From contig NZ_JAIWNB010000044.1 of NCBI RefSeq assembly GCF_020215705.1, positions 1 through 52,507 on the forward strand: a stretch of DNA of 52,507 nt. Direction: 5' to 3'. Under the pieces are notes generated by a model that saw only the letters and a list, made by a program, of their open reading frames with translations, was not told the origin of the DNA and made no database searches. Below, in pieces: positions 34,605 through 43,443 of this stretch. Position numbers and translations under genes: made by a program. This DNA comes from Nonomuraea aurantiaca (GTDB lineage: Bacteria; Actinomycetota; Actinomycetes; Streptosporangiales; Streptosporangiaceae). Each line of letters begins with the position of its first letter. Within the stretch, counting starts at the first letter, position 1.

Positions 34605-34739
34605 GCTCTGACCTTATGTGCTCCTATGGGCGACGAAGTCGATCTCCACAAGGATGCCGAACAGGTTGGAGCCCACCGTGGTTCATTCATCACCGGGATG
34701 GTGGTAACGGACGTGCCTCCCGCTACTCGTCCACGGTCA

Positions 34740-34880
34740 ACTTGTTGATAGCGACCTGGCGGTCGGCGCCGGTGGGCAGTGGGCGTCGATCGCGCGCAAC
34801 CAGGTCAGCTTGTCGATCGCGGTCTTCACCGAGGTCGCCAAGCACCCCGGGCCAGCCTGACCAGCCACTCCAGCCGGGTC
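34740..34880 (-). pseudogene. Tn3-family transposase scrap
   Basis: The minus strand reads ATSVKTAIDKLTWLRAIDAH and, in the next frame, LPTGADRQVAINKL, resembling the (A)KTAIDKLAWLR-MDAHTL region of Tn3 transposases. About 40 residues; tentative. Confidence 0.4.
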
Positions 34881-35027
34881 ATCCCCACCCCCGCATCCAC
34901 CAGCAGCATCCGCCCCGGATCGGAGCGAACCTCCACCGTCAGCAGGTGCGCCACCAGCTACCACGTCAGATCAGAGGCCGCCTTGCGCGCGGTGCCGACC
35001 ATCTTGGCCAACACCAGCGCGCCGGGC

Positions 35028-35730
35028 GCGGGGGCCGCTTCTTCGCCGCCGCGCTCGGCATGGCCGTCGCTCCCGCCCTGCTGCGTTGTCACGCGCACGT
35101 GAGCCGGTGGCTGCTCGATCCCACCAAGGCGGCCGTGCTCGCCCGGAGGGTCAGCGCGCTGACCACGAGCCGCTCGGAGATCAACGACGCATAGGCCGCA
35201 GAGCTGCGCCGGATCGAACGCGACCTGCATGACGGCGCGCAGGCCCGGTGGGTCGCCGTCGGGATGACCCTGGGCGCGGCCGAGCACCCCGTCCAGCATG
35301 ATCCCGACGCCGCCAAGGTCATGATCGCGCGCGCCAAGGAGCTGTCGGTGACCGCGCTCGGCGAGCTGCGCGAGCTCATCCGGGGCATCCAGCCGCCGAT
35401 CCTCGCCGATCGGGGCCTCGCCGACGCCGCACGCTGGCCATGGACGCCCCGCTGGACGTGGACAACGCGCGTGAACCTGCCTGGCCAGGCGGCGGAGCCG
35501 ATCGAGGCGGCCGTCTACTTCGCGGTGTCCGAGCTGCTGGCCAAGCTGGAGCTACGCCACGAGAGCGGCGTGCTGAAGGCCACCGTCACCGACAACGGAC
35601 GGGGCGGCGCGACAGTCGGGCGCGGTGGCGGGCTGCACGGCATCCGGCACCACCTCGACGGCTTCGACGGCGTCCTCACTCATCAGCCCGACCGGCGGAC
35701 CCACCGTAGCCGCCTTGGAGATCCCATGCA
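35028..35730 (+). pseudogene. NarL-type sensor histidine kinase remnant
   Basis: FFAAALGMAVAPALLR and the linker SALTTSRSEINDA are followed by TAG (35192) in frame, then AAELRRIERDLHDGAQAR, the HisKA_3 phosphorylation box. The LRELIRGIQPPILADRGLAD helix follows, and two compensating shifts near 35420-35460 scramble the next 15 residues. The ATPase N-box is lost (VSELLA joins directly to LELRHESGVLKATVTDNGRG). A further shift near 35685 precedes the end. Upstream sensor domains are missing. Not functional. Confidence 0.75.
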
Positions 35731-36374
35731 CGTTGTCCTCGCCGAGGACGTCTACCTCCTCGAGAAGGGCTCACCCACATCCTGACCGCCCACGGCATCG
35801 ACATCGTGGCCGCGGGGGACAACGGTGAGGACCTGCTCGCCGTGGTGAGCGCGCACCAGCCGGACCTGGCTACCCGTGGACGTACGCCTGCCGCCCGGCT
35901 ACAAGGATGAGGGCGTGCGTGCCGCGATCGAGACCCGCTGCCGCCGGCCCCGGTTCCCGGTGCTCGTGCTGTCGCAGTACGTCGAGCAGATCTACGCCCG
36001 CGAGCTGCTCGCCGACGGCGCGGGCGGAGTCGGCTACCTGCTCAAGGACCGCGTGTTCGACACCGCCCACTTCGTCGAGGCGTTGCGGCGCGTCGCGGCC
36101 GGCGGCACCGCGATGGACCCCGAGGTGATCTCCAAGCTGCTCGGCGGCACCTCTCCCCTGCATCCCGCGCCCCTGCTGAGCCCGCGCGAACGCGACGTGC
36201 TCCAGCTCATGGCGCAGGGACGCTCCAACGCCGCCATTCGCCGGCCAGCTGTACATCAGCGAGGGCACCGTCGGCAAACACATCGCCGCCATCTTCGCCA
36301 AGCTCGGCATCGACGCCGCAGAAGACACCAACCGCCGCATGCTGGCCGTACTCACCTATCTCAACCGCACTTGA
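35726..36374 (+). pseudogene. NarL/LuxR-type response regulator, frameshifted
   Basis: ATG 35726 begins MHVVLAEDVYLLE; frames change near 35768, 35870 and 36238. Joined, they give a complete regulator: receiver with DVRLPPGY (phosphoacceptor Asp), LVLSQYVEQIYARELL, VGYLLKDRV, and a LuxR helix-turn-helix LLSPRERDVLQLMAQGRSNA with YISEGTVGKHIAAIFAKLGI. It follows the kinase remnant without a gap, so this was a two-component operon that has decayed as a unit. Confidence 0.75.
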
Positions 36375-36505
36375 GCGAACGGCCGAACTCGGTCAGGGGA
36401 GTGCTCCACCTTCGGTGGGACCTGATGACAGACCTCACGATGGACGACCAGCGCGGCCGGCCCGGCGGCGATGGCCGGCCGCCGTTCACACGTCCCGTCG
36501 CTTCG

Positions 36506-37288
36506 TCACGACCGGCAGCCTGTGCGGCACTCGGTGGGACTGACTCCGTGGAAGCGCTTGAAGGCCGCGCTGAATCCGAACGCGTCGGCGTACCCGACCT
36601 GGTGGGCGACCGCGGCGACGGTCGATGTCGACTCGGCCAGCAGATCGGCGGCCAACGTCATGCGCCAGTCCTTCAGGTACGTCAGCGGCGGCTTGCCGAC
36701 CACCTTGACGAACCGCTCGGCGAGCGTGGTCCGCGATACACCGGCCGTGTCGGCCAGCGCGGCGAGTGTCCACGGCCTGCCGGGCGCCGCGTGCATCGCC
36801 CGCAGCACCGGGCCCAGCGTCTCGTCGTGCCATCCGACGGGAGCCGCGGGCTGTTGATCGAACCAAGCTCGCAGCGTGCACACCAGCAGCCACTCGAGCA
36901 GTCGGTCCAGCACGACCTGCTGACCGGTCGCGCACGAGGCGGATTGCGAGGCCAGGAAGTCTCGCGTCGCCGTGCAGTCGTCGCTGTCCGGCAACACCAG
37001 CATGGGCGGCAGTATGTCCAGCAGCCGGTGTGCCACGGCCCCGCGCACGTTGTACGCCCCGACGAGCAGGACGGAGTGTTCGTGCGAGCGGGCGGTGAAC
37101 GCTCCGCGCACGATCGCCGTCTCGCCGACGCGCACGACGCCATCCGTCAGCTCAGTCACGCCTTGAAGGGGGGAGAGCAAGGTCAGGGGCGCATCGCCGG
37201 TGAGGCGCCGGGGTGGCGTCAACTCCTCGATGCTGACGCCGCCGCCTTCCAACCGGATAGTGCGCAGCAGGTCATCGACCGGATCCAT
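36506..37288 (-). CDS. AraC-family regulator with cupin-type sensor domain, 260 aa
   Basis: Residues about 1-150 form the Cupin_6-like sensor half (LTLLSPLQGVTELTDGVVRV, RLLDILPPMLVLPDSDDC). Residues about 160-258 are the double helix-turn-helix: WTLAALADTAGVSRTTLAER, GKPPLTYLKDWRMTLAADLL, STVAAVAHQVGYADAFGFSA and FKRFHGVSPTECR. ATG 37288 is chosen because family similarity begins there; the frame is open further upstream without matching. Divergent from an NmrA-like gene (37373) across 84 bases, a typical regulator-target layout. Confidence 0.88.
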   Translation of the reverse strand: MDPVDDLLRTIRLEGGGVSIEELTPPRRLTGDAPLTLLSPLQGVTELTDGVVRVGETAIVRGAFTARSHEHSVLLVGAYNVRGAVAHRLLDILPPMLVLPDSDDCTATRDFLASQSASCATGQQVVLDRLLEWLLVCTLRAWFDQQPAAPVGWHDETLGPVLRAMHAAPGRPWTLAALADTAGVSRTTLAERFVKVVGKPPLTYLKDWRMTLAADLLAESTSTVAAVAHQVGYADAFGFSAAFKRFHGVSPTECRTGCRS

Positions 37289-37372
37289 GCATCCAAGTCT
37301 ACGGACGATCGCACATGTGCTCCGGACGCTGAACCATGTCCGGGACCGTACAAGACCACTTAACTCGTCGGC

Positions 37373-38185
37373 ATGACGATTGTGGTGTTGGGCGGAACGG
37401 GCAAGACCGGGCGTCACCTGGTGGACACGTTGCGTGGGCGCGGCGAGGACGTCCGCGTCGCGACTCGGTCGAGCGGAACGCGGTTCGACTGGTTCGATCA
37501 GAGCACGTGGGCGGCCACGGTGGCGGGCGCGTCAGCGCTCTACCTGGTCTGGCCCGATGCACCGGAGCACGCCGAAGTGTTTGTGAAGCAGGCGACCGAG
37601 GCGGGTGTGCGCCGGTTCGTGGCGTTGTCCGCCCGCGAGATCGACGAGTTTCCCGGGTATTTCCTCGGCATGGCCGCGGCGGAACGGGCCGTGCGCGACT
37701 CTGGTGCGGAGTGGACGATCATCCGCGCGAACAACTTCAACCAGAACTTCGACGACCCGCAGATCTGGCTGGCCCCGCTGCGCGAAGGACGGCTGGCCCT
37801 GCCCATCGGGGACACGCCGGAGCCGTTCATCGACACTCAGGACATTGCCGACGTCGCCGCGGCAGCGCTCACCCAGGATGGCCACCACGAGCAGGTGTAC
37901 ACCCTGTCCGGGCCCCGGGCGCTGACCTTCGGCGCGGCCGTGGCGGCCATCGCCAAGGCGTCGGGACGGTCCATCCGGTACGAGGAGCTCACTCCGGAGC
38001 AGTATCGGGACGAACTCCTGGCGCAGGGCGTTTCCGAGGAAGCTGCGGCGGAGCTCGACGCGCTGTTCGCCGGGATGCGTGCGGGCCTCTACACCGAGCC
38101 GCATGACGACGTGCGGCGGGTGCTCGGACGCGCCCCGATCGCCTTCGACGCCTATGTGGCTCGGACCGTGTCCGCGTGGCGCTAG
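37373..38185 (+). CDS. NmrA-like NAD(P)-binding protein, 270 aa
   Basis: The N-terminal Rossmann loop is VVLGGTGKTGRHLVDTLRGR (GGTGKTG). It continues with VATRSSGTRFDW, ALYLVWPDAPEH, VRRFVALSAREIDE, AEWTIIRANNFNQNF and VYTLSGPRALTFGAAVAAIA, all typical of the NmrA/QOR2-like atypical SDRs. It resembles the gene at 10878-11759 in the SGPRALTF/TGPRALTH region. ATG 37373 is the first codon of the Rossmann strand. Expected target of the divergent AraC regulator. Substrate unknown. Confidence 0.87.
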   Translation: MTIVVLGGTGKTGRHLVDTLRGRGEDVRVATRSSGTRFDWFDQSTWAATVAGASALYLVWPDAPEHAEVFVKQATEAGVRRFVALSAREIDEFPGYFLGMAAAERAVRDSGAEWTIIRANNFNQNFDDPQIWLAPLREGRLALPIGDTPEPFIDTQDIADVAAAALTQDGHHEQVYTLSGPRALTFGAAVAAIAKASGRSIRYEELTPEQYRDELLAQGVSEEAAAELDALFAGMRAGLYTEPHDDVRRVLGRAPIAFDAYVARTVSAWR

Positions 38186-38619
38186 ATCGTGCTGAAATCT
38201 CCGAGTGACCTCCAAGAGCCTGCCGGCAGGCATGGGCCGGAGAGGCGGCTTCGATGCGGAGGATGGCGGCTTCTGCAGGCACGCCAGGGCTGAGCGGCCA
38301 GGAGTTCACGGGCCCTGCCGTGCTGTCCGTGGCTGGGCAGGACGGACAGCGCCGGCGGGCCGAGACTCTGCTTGGCCACGCCTGCAGCCGACCGCCGGCC
38401 AGACCAGGCTGATGGTGGAGAACCGCTCACGCCGCGGCTCCAGCACCGGATGCGGGCCGTCGCGGTCTCGCACTGATGCGGCAGTGACAGCCTGCCCAGC
38501 AGCAGCCCGAGTGTGTGGACCATGACACGCCGCTTCTGCCCGCTCCAGCTTCTCGCCTGCGTCATGACCGCAGGCCGACGCTGCACTGTCGTTCACGACG
38601 ATGACGACCGGCGGTTGGC
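38186..38619. other. Stretch without a supported gene
   Basis: It contains the palindrome GCCTGCCGGCAGGC (38215-38228) about 30 bases after the NmrA stop, which might act in termination. No frame shows a recognisable family. Confidence 0.3.
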
Positions 38620-39394
38620 GACTGCTCCTCCAGCACTGAATAGGGGTAGATTTGCTCAAGAGAAGTGCCGTTCGCGAATATCTGCTTCACACCTTTGGGC
38701 TCCACGCCGCGCCCACCGTCAGAATCTCCACGGTAGCGTCATCAGGCTCTGGTCCCCCACACGGATAGCTAGGGGAGACGGGACCGGCAGCGGCCGCCGC
38801 GAATTCAGCGCTGGTCATCTCGATCAGGCCGGACGGAGCGTAGGGCCCTTCTGATAGCTGTCGTATTGCTGAAGGGCGAGGTACTTCGCCCATGACCCGT
38901 TGAGGGTGAAGAGTCGATCATCCGTGACCGGCCAGAGCCGCCCATCGTCCAGTACGTAACCGGATGGCCTGCCGGGGGATCGCACAGCCGACTGGCGGCT
39001 GTGCAGTGAAGCGCCGTACGGGATTCGATGGAAGGTCTGAGACGAGACGTCGACCCTGTTGCTGGTCAGCGCCGTGTAGACAGCGGCTTCCTCGAGCTGC
39101 AGACGGCGACCGCTGATGACCAGCGTGGCCGGCAGGCCCGGGCTCGCGATGCCGTAGCCGTCGAAGACGGCCGCCACTTGAGCGCTGGGCAGTTGATCGC
39201 ACGTGCGGCCGGTGAGCAGGTCGAAACCGAAATGACCAAGGGTGTGCGGCGGCGCGCCGGTGGTGGATTGCACCACGTCGATGGGGACGCGGCCGCACTC
39301 ACCCTGACGGGTGACGCCGGCGTGCTTGTCCGGCCGCGAGGCCAGGCCGGGCCCCTCACTGTAAGTGCCGGTGAGCAGCCCATTGGGATAGGGA
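38620..39394 (-). pseudogene. Truncated inverted copy of the propeller gene end and repeat-protein start
   Basis: Read on the minus strand this copies 26372-27387. It encodes the last 190 residues of the propeller protein (NPYPNGLLTGTYSEGPG to DSYQKGPTLRPA) with a few substitutions, then the spacer. GACCAGCGCTGA is joined directly to GCGGCCGCTGCCGGT, deleting about 240 bases including the signal peptide of the repeat protein. Its CGGPEPDDATVEILT part follows, with a 1-base loss, up to GAGGAGCAGTC. The 5' side ends exactly at the IS110 boundary (39394/39395). Neither gene fragment can give a normal protein. Confidence 0.85.
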
Positions 39395-40760
39395 TTCTCA
39401 ATAGGTTGAGACAAAGGATCTTGATCTCTTTTGTCCCAACTAGTCCCTTATGGCGGGTTAGGCAGCGAGGCCCGAACGTGCTGCGGCGAGATCGGGCACA
39501 TAACAGCGCCGATCACGTATGAGCGCCCACAGAACATTCACGCGGCGACGGGCCAAGGCGATGACGGCCTGGACATGCTTCTTGCCCTCGGCGCGTTTAC
39601 GGTCATAGAAACGACGAGACGCGGGATCGCATCGAACGCTTAATAGCGCCGACATGTAGAACACCCGATTCAGCCCGCGGTTATATCGGCGCGGCCGGTG
39701 CATGTTGCCGCTGATGCGCCCTGAGTCGCGCGGAACGGGCGACATGCCGGCGTAGCCTGCCAGGTGGCCAGCGTCGGTGAAGTCGCTCAGATCGCCACCG
39801 ACGGCCGCGAGGAACTCGGCACCGAGGACATGGCCTATGCCGGGCATGCTCTCGATGATCTCGGCGAGCTCGTGCTGGCGAAACCGCTCCTCGAGGAGCT
39901 GGTCGACCGCGTCGATCCGTTCGGCCAGGGCGATGAGGTCCTGGGCGAGCTGGGCGACCAACCGTCCTGCAACCGAGCTGCCGGGCAGGGTGACGCTCTG
40001 CTCCTTGGCTGCCTTGACGGCCTTGCCGGCCAGGTCGGTGTGGCGGCGGACGCCGCGCGCCTGAAGCCATGCTGCGAGACGGGCGACGCCCAGCCGGCGG
40101 ATGTCGGCCGGTTGCTGGTAGCCGGTCAGCAGCACGAGCGGGCCGTTCGTGGTGAGGTCCAACACGCACTCCAGCGCAGGCCAGAGCTCCAGCAGCATCT
40201 CGCGCAGGCGGTTGACGGCCCGGGTGCGGTCGGCGACGAGGTCCTTGCGACGGGCCACCAGGAGACGCAGCTCGATGGCCTCTTCGGTGTGCGTGTGGAT
40301 GACCGTCATGCCGCGGCGCATGCGTGCTTGGTCGGCGATGATCGCCGCGTCGCGCGCGTCGGTCTTCGCGGCGCCTCGGTAGCCCTTGGCGACCCCGTTG
40401 ACCACGGTGCTGGAGATGTAGAGGACCTCCTGGTCCTGAGCGGCTAAGAGCGCCAGCACCAGGACGGCCGGGCCCGTTCGGATGTCCACTGCCCAGGTGA
40501 TCGTGTTGGCGAGCGCGCCGATCTCCTTGATCAGGGCGAGGATCGAGGCCTCGTCGTTGAGCATTCGCCGGGAGAGGAGCTGCTTCTCGTCGGCGTCGAT
40601 GACCACGACGTGGTGGTGGCCTTTCCCGATGTCGATTCCAGCCCAGGCGCGTTCCACGCCGTCTCCCTCGTCCTGAAGTTTATGGGGGTGTTGCGGGCGA
40701 CCTCGCTGGCTCATCCCTATTTCAGCGATCTATCGCAGTTCTTAATCAGCAGCCGAGTCG
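39395..40760 (-). mobile_element. IS110-family insertion sequence
   Basis: The element holds one intact transposase gene and has no terminal inverted repeats, as is usual for IS110. The left boundary is set by the loss of similarity to the duplicated propeller segment at 39394. The right boundary is approximate. Confidence 0.6.
39458..40714 (-). CDS. IS110-family transposase, intact, 418 aa
   Basis: The N-terminal DEDD domain has Asp28 (WAGIDIGKGHHH), Asp77 (WAVDIRTG) and the pair Asp119/Asp122 in KTDARDAAIIAD. The C-terminal Transposase_20 domain starts near 285 (ESMPGIGHVLGAEFLAAVGG, HLAGYAGMSPVPRDSG) with the conserved GNMHRPRRYNRGL and ends LWALIRDRRCYVPD. Length and domains are complete, unlike the N-terminal IS110 scrap at 700-1362. 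It is probably the most recent insertion in this part and marks the edge of the inverted duplication. Confidence 0.92.
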   Translation of the reverse strand: MSQRGRPQHPHKLQDEGDGVERAWAGIDIGKGHHHVVVIDADEKQLLSRRMLNDEASILALIKEIGALANTITWAVDIRTGPAVLVLALLAAQDQEVLYISSTVVNGVAKGYRGAAKTDARDAAIIADQARMRRGMTVIHTHTEEAIELRLLVARRKDLVADRTRAVNRLREMLLELWPALECVLDLTTNGPLVLLTGYQQPADIRRLGVARLAAWLQARGVRRHTDLAGKAVKAAKEQSVTLPGSSVAGRLVAQLAQDLIALAERIDAVDQLLEERFRQHELAEIIESMPGIGHVLGAEFLAAVGGDLSDFTDAGHLAGYAGMSPVPRDSGRISGNMHRPRRYNRGLNRVFYMSALLSVRCDPASRRFYDRKRAEGKKHVQAVIALARRRVNVLWALIRDRRCYVPDLAAARSGLAA

Positions 40761-40765
40761 CCGGT

Positions 40766-40833
40766 GAATACTGGGCGGCCAATCTGTAGCAGCCTCAAAT
40801 TCGGCGGATGGACGAAAGCCATACCCAGTATTC
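40766..40833. repeat. Inverted repeat beside the IS110
   Basis: GAATACTGGG (40766-40775) and CCCAGTATTC (40824-40833) are perfect 10-bp arms around 48 bases. IS110/IS1111 elements often target such structures, so it may be part of the insertion site. Confidence 0.35.
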
Positions 40834-41249
40834 GTGGTGTTTGTCAGGGCCATACATTAGCCCGGACTTCCACCGCTAGTGAGCCTAACGTGACGCATAG
40901 GGATGGACGAAGCGGGTGTGGCTGCGGGACCTGGGAGAACGCGATACTGCTCCGGCGCGTGCGCCGCACCTGTGTCTGGTGCCCGGCGCTCTGCGGCGCA
41001 CCGGCCCATCCTGAACGGCTGAGGCGACGTCCTGGGCGGCAACGCCCTCAGCCCGCGCCCTTGACCGAGGTCTTCGCCGACACCATGACAGTGGTTGCGC
41101 GCTTGGCCCAGCTTTCCCTCAGTCAGGTCGAGCGGCCGGACTGCCCCTCAGGGAAGGCGCGCTGGGAGCATAGAAATCTACATTGTAAAGGCGCTCGGTT
41201 GATGCATTTGTCTTCTTCTCCTACAAAGGCACGGGCTTCGCCCGTACGT
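40834..41249. other. Stretch without a supported gene
   Basis: Short frames only. An A/T-rich patch near 41170-41230 precedes a small hairpin, ACGGGCTTCGCCCGT (41231-41245), which could end the minus-strand transcript of the two small genes that follow. Confidence 0.3.
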
Positions 41250-41555
41250 TCACCCAGGAGCCAGAGTGGTGCGCGTTCGCGCCCATGGCAGTGACCTGGA
41301 TGCGCTGGCCGAATAGATGGTGAGATTCCGCATCGGAGGCGCCCGCTCAGTTCGTCTGCGCGCTGGAGGGGCGCGGCCGTTCATAGGTGAGTGCGACAGG
41401 CTGGCCCGGGTCTTCGCGGCGCGCCTGCTCGTCGCACCCGGATACTGACTGCAGAGACGAGAGCGACCTGAGCCGCCGGCCAGCAGCGCGTTGAGACCAT
41501 CGATCTCCATCCTCCACGCGCCCTCATCCCGTTCGGCCCTCGCCAGCACTGTCAC
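41250..41555 (-). CDS. Putative small protein, second of an overlapping pair
   Basis: The GTG at 41555 overlaps the TGA of the preceding small gene (GTGA), a sign of translational coupling. The first 35 residues (MTVLARAERDEGAWRMEIDG, LNALLAGG) look coding; the remainder is Arg/Pro-rich and may be out of frame. No family recognised. Confidence 0.35.
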   Translation of the reverse strand: MTVLARAERDEGAWRMEIDGLNALLAGGSGRSRLCSQYPGATSRRAAKTRASLSHSPMNGRAPPARRRTERAPPMRNLTIYSASASRSLPWARTRTTLAPG

Positions 41556-41698
41556 GCCTCACGGTCGGCACCCCGGCCGCCCACGTCTTGCTGCGATTCC
41601 AAGCCTGCTTTGTGCAGCTCGCTCACCGCCTGCAACTGTCGAAGCTCGCTGACGCCTTGCCGTCTCGCATGGCTATCCACGGCTTCCGGGATCGGCAT
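41552..41698 (-). CDS. Putative 48-aa protein, first of an overlapping pair
   Basis: The ATG at 41698 is preceded by AGGAGAGAGGAAATCGTC, a strong ribosome site. The product (MPIPEAVDSHARRQGVSELR and so on) is a small charged helical protein rich in Gln and Glu. Its stop overlaps the next start. It is divergent from the membrane protein at 41753. No family recognised. Confidence 0.45.
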   Translation of the reverse strand: MPIPEAVDSHARRQGVSELRQLQAVSELHKAGLESQQDVGGRGADREA

Positions 41699-41752
41699 GA
41701 CGATTTCCTCTCTCCTATGGAACGTTCCCCCCACATCGACAGATAGATCCAT

Positions 41753-42145
41753 ATGGACCCTCAGCAAGACCCCCAGCAGTCTGAGCCCCGACAGCCCTGG
41801 TTCTCCTCGCTGGGCACCGTTCAGCAGATCCTTATAGCCTTTCTGGCCACGCTGGCGGCGTTCTGCTTGGGCGTCGGGGTCGTCCTTGTTGCCAACCGAG
41901 GATCGACCTCTGAAGGTGAGGCGACACCGCTAACCGACCAAGACGTTCAGGAGCTTCGCGAGTATCTGCCGCCTACTGCGCGACCGTCTTCACCGACCGG
42001 GCTCACCTTCCAGCAGAAGCAGCAGATCCTGTTCAAGTTCTGCACGTCTTCTCAGATGCGCGGGCCGGTGGGGGACAGCTCTGCATACCCGCACTGCATG
42101 GTCAGCTACTACGTCACCGACCAAGGCATGGTCATGCCCAAGTAG
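41753..42145 (+). CDS. Small single-pass membrane protein, 130 aa
   Basis: A polar Gln/Pro-rich N-terminus (1-20), one transmembrane helix at about 24-48 (QILIAFLATLAAFCLGVGVV) and an outward-facing domain with LTDQDVQELREYLPPTARPS, QQKQQILFKFCTSSQM and PHCMVSYYVTD containing two Cys. It resembles uncharacterised actinomycete small membrane proteins. The start ATG 41753 is the only reasonable one. No partner is evident apart from the divergent small pair. Confidence 0.6.
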   Translation: MDPQQDPQQSEPRQPWFSSLGTVQQILIAFLATLAAFCLGVGVVLVANRGSTSEGEATPLTDQDVQELREYLPPTARPSSPTGLTFQQKQQILFKFCTSSQMRGPVGDSSAYPHCMVSYYVTDQGMVMPK

Positions 42146-42289
42146 TCGAAACCGTATCCGGCCCCCGGTCGAGGGCTGGGGGCTTTGTCGCTTATGGCCT
42201 GCTCTCGACCGAAAGCCGGGTACAGCAGGTGTATGGGGAAGCTTCTCGTTCGCCGACTCAGACAAGGCCCTGGAGGCCGCTGAGGGTCC

Positions 42290-42605
42290 GCTGACAGGGC
42301 CTGGTTCAGCCAGAGGGAGTTCTCCGGCGGAGCCGACTTCGACAGAGCGCAGTTCCCAGGGGCGCGCTTCACCGACTGGATCTTCTGCAACGGGGCGCGG
42401 TTCACCAATGAGGCCGGGTTCAACCATGCGCGATGCACCGGCGGAACAAACTTCAGCTCCCGGTATCCGGTGATGAACGGGTGGATCTGGATGGGGCTTA
42501 GGTGGCGCCTGCTCGGCCAGATGCGTGGCTCGCGTGGCCGGCGGGTCGGCTCGACATCACCGCCTGAGATCCGTCCTCTACGTCCCGGCCAAGCCATCAA
42601 CGCGT
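42290..42605 (+). pseudogene. Pentapeptide-repeat protein fragment
   Basis: The frame reads REFSGGADFDRAQFPGARFT, DWIFCNGARFTNEAGFNHAR and CTGGTNFSSRYP, i.e. about nine A(D/N)F/L-x-x repeats of the right-handed pentapeptide helix. The N-terminus lies in another frame and is damaged. Only the C-terminal part survives, followed by a basic tail ending at about 42605. Confidence 0.5.
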
Positions 42606-42779
42606 AACCGAGCCGGGCGTGCGGTGAAGGTATGGCCGGGCGGTACGCCGCTGCGCGTGCATCAACCGCTCCATGCCGCTGCCCCCAGTGCCGTAGACGA
42701 CCACTACGCGCGGTGTGACCTCCACGTCTTCCATGCGGTACCCGCGCCGCTGGCTGCCCACCTGCCACTGACGCCTGAG

Positions 42780-42983
42780 TCATCGCTTGCCGGGAAGCCT
42801 CACCACTTCGGTGAGGGTGTGGAGGGCGACATGTCGGCGAACTTCGGCCACCGAGCGGCAGTCGGCGATCCAGATGAGCCGCTTGCCGTACCAGCGGGAG
42901 ACGGTGATGACCTGCCGGGCGTTGAGGATCTTGGGCTCCACCTCGTGTCCGTCTGGGCTCACCCAGCATCTCCGCACCTTCAC
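42780..42983 (-). CDS. Putative small protein, 67 aa
   Basis: The GTG at 42983 starts MKVRRCWVSPDGHEVEPKIL, then NARQVITVSRWYGKRLIWIA and DCRSVAEVRRHVALHTLTEV. The pattern (EPK-N-RQV---TR-GY-VADC-SV-EV--H) resembles small actinomycete proteins of unknown function found near mobile elements. Third positions are strongly G/C. A longer upstream frame has no support. Confidence 0.5.
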   Translation of the reverse strand: MKVRRCWVSPDGHEVEPKILNARQVITVSRWYGKRLIWIADCRSVAEVRRHVALHTLTEVVRLPGKR

Positions 42984-43443
42984 CCGAGAATCGTACAAAA
43001 CGGACAATAGCGGATGCGGGTAGCTGCGTGGCGTGCAGCGCCGGCCCGCCCGAACCCGGCGACGTCGAGGAGTTGGACGAATCCATGGCCACCCGCCGCT
43101 TCCATGGCGTATCTCGGCCATCAACGCCGCGATCAATACCTCCCATTCGGCCAACGCGGCGAGCAACTCCTCATGGCTCAGGGCCTAGAAGTCGCTGGGG
43201 GGCGGCACTTGCTCCCTACGGCGACAATCTCACGACATCCGCACCCGCGGAGAGAACATGAGTGATCAATTACGGGCCCGAATGGATACATGGGCTCCTG
43301 TGGCTCGCCCATGGTCAGCCGCCCGCGCGTAACGGGGCACGTAGGTAACGGTCTGATGATTACAGCGGTGTCCCTGACTCGGTTCCCCTATTTTACGCAT
43401 GCGACCGATTCATGCGGTATCGGCGGATCATGCGGAGTGGGCA

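Noticed and set aside
35876..37363. 495-codon plus-strand frame
   Set aside because: A chance join of part of the response-regulator remnant with the antisense of the AraC gene.
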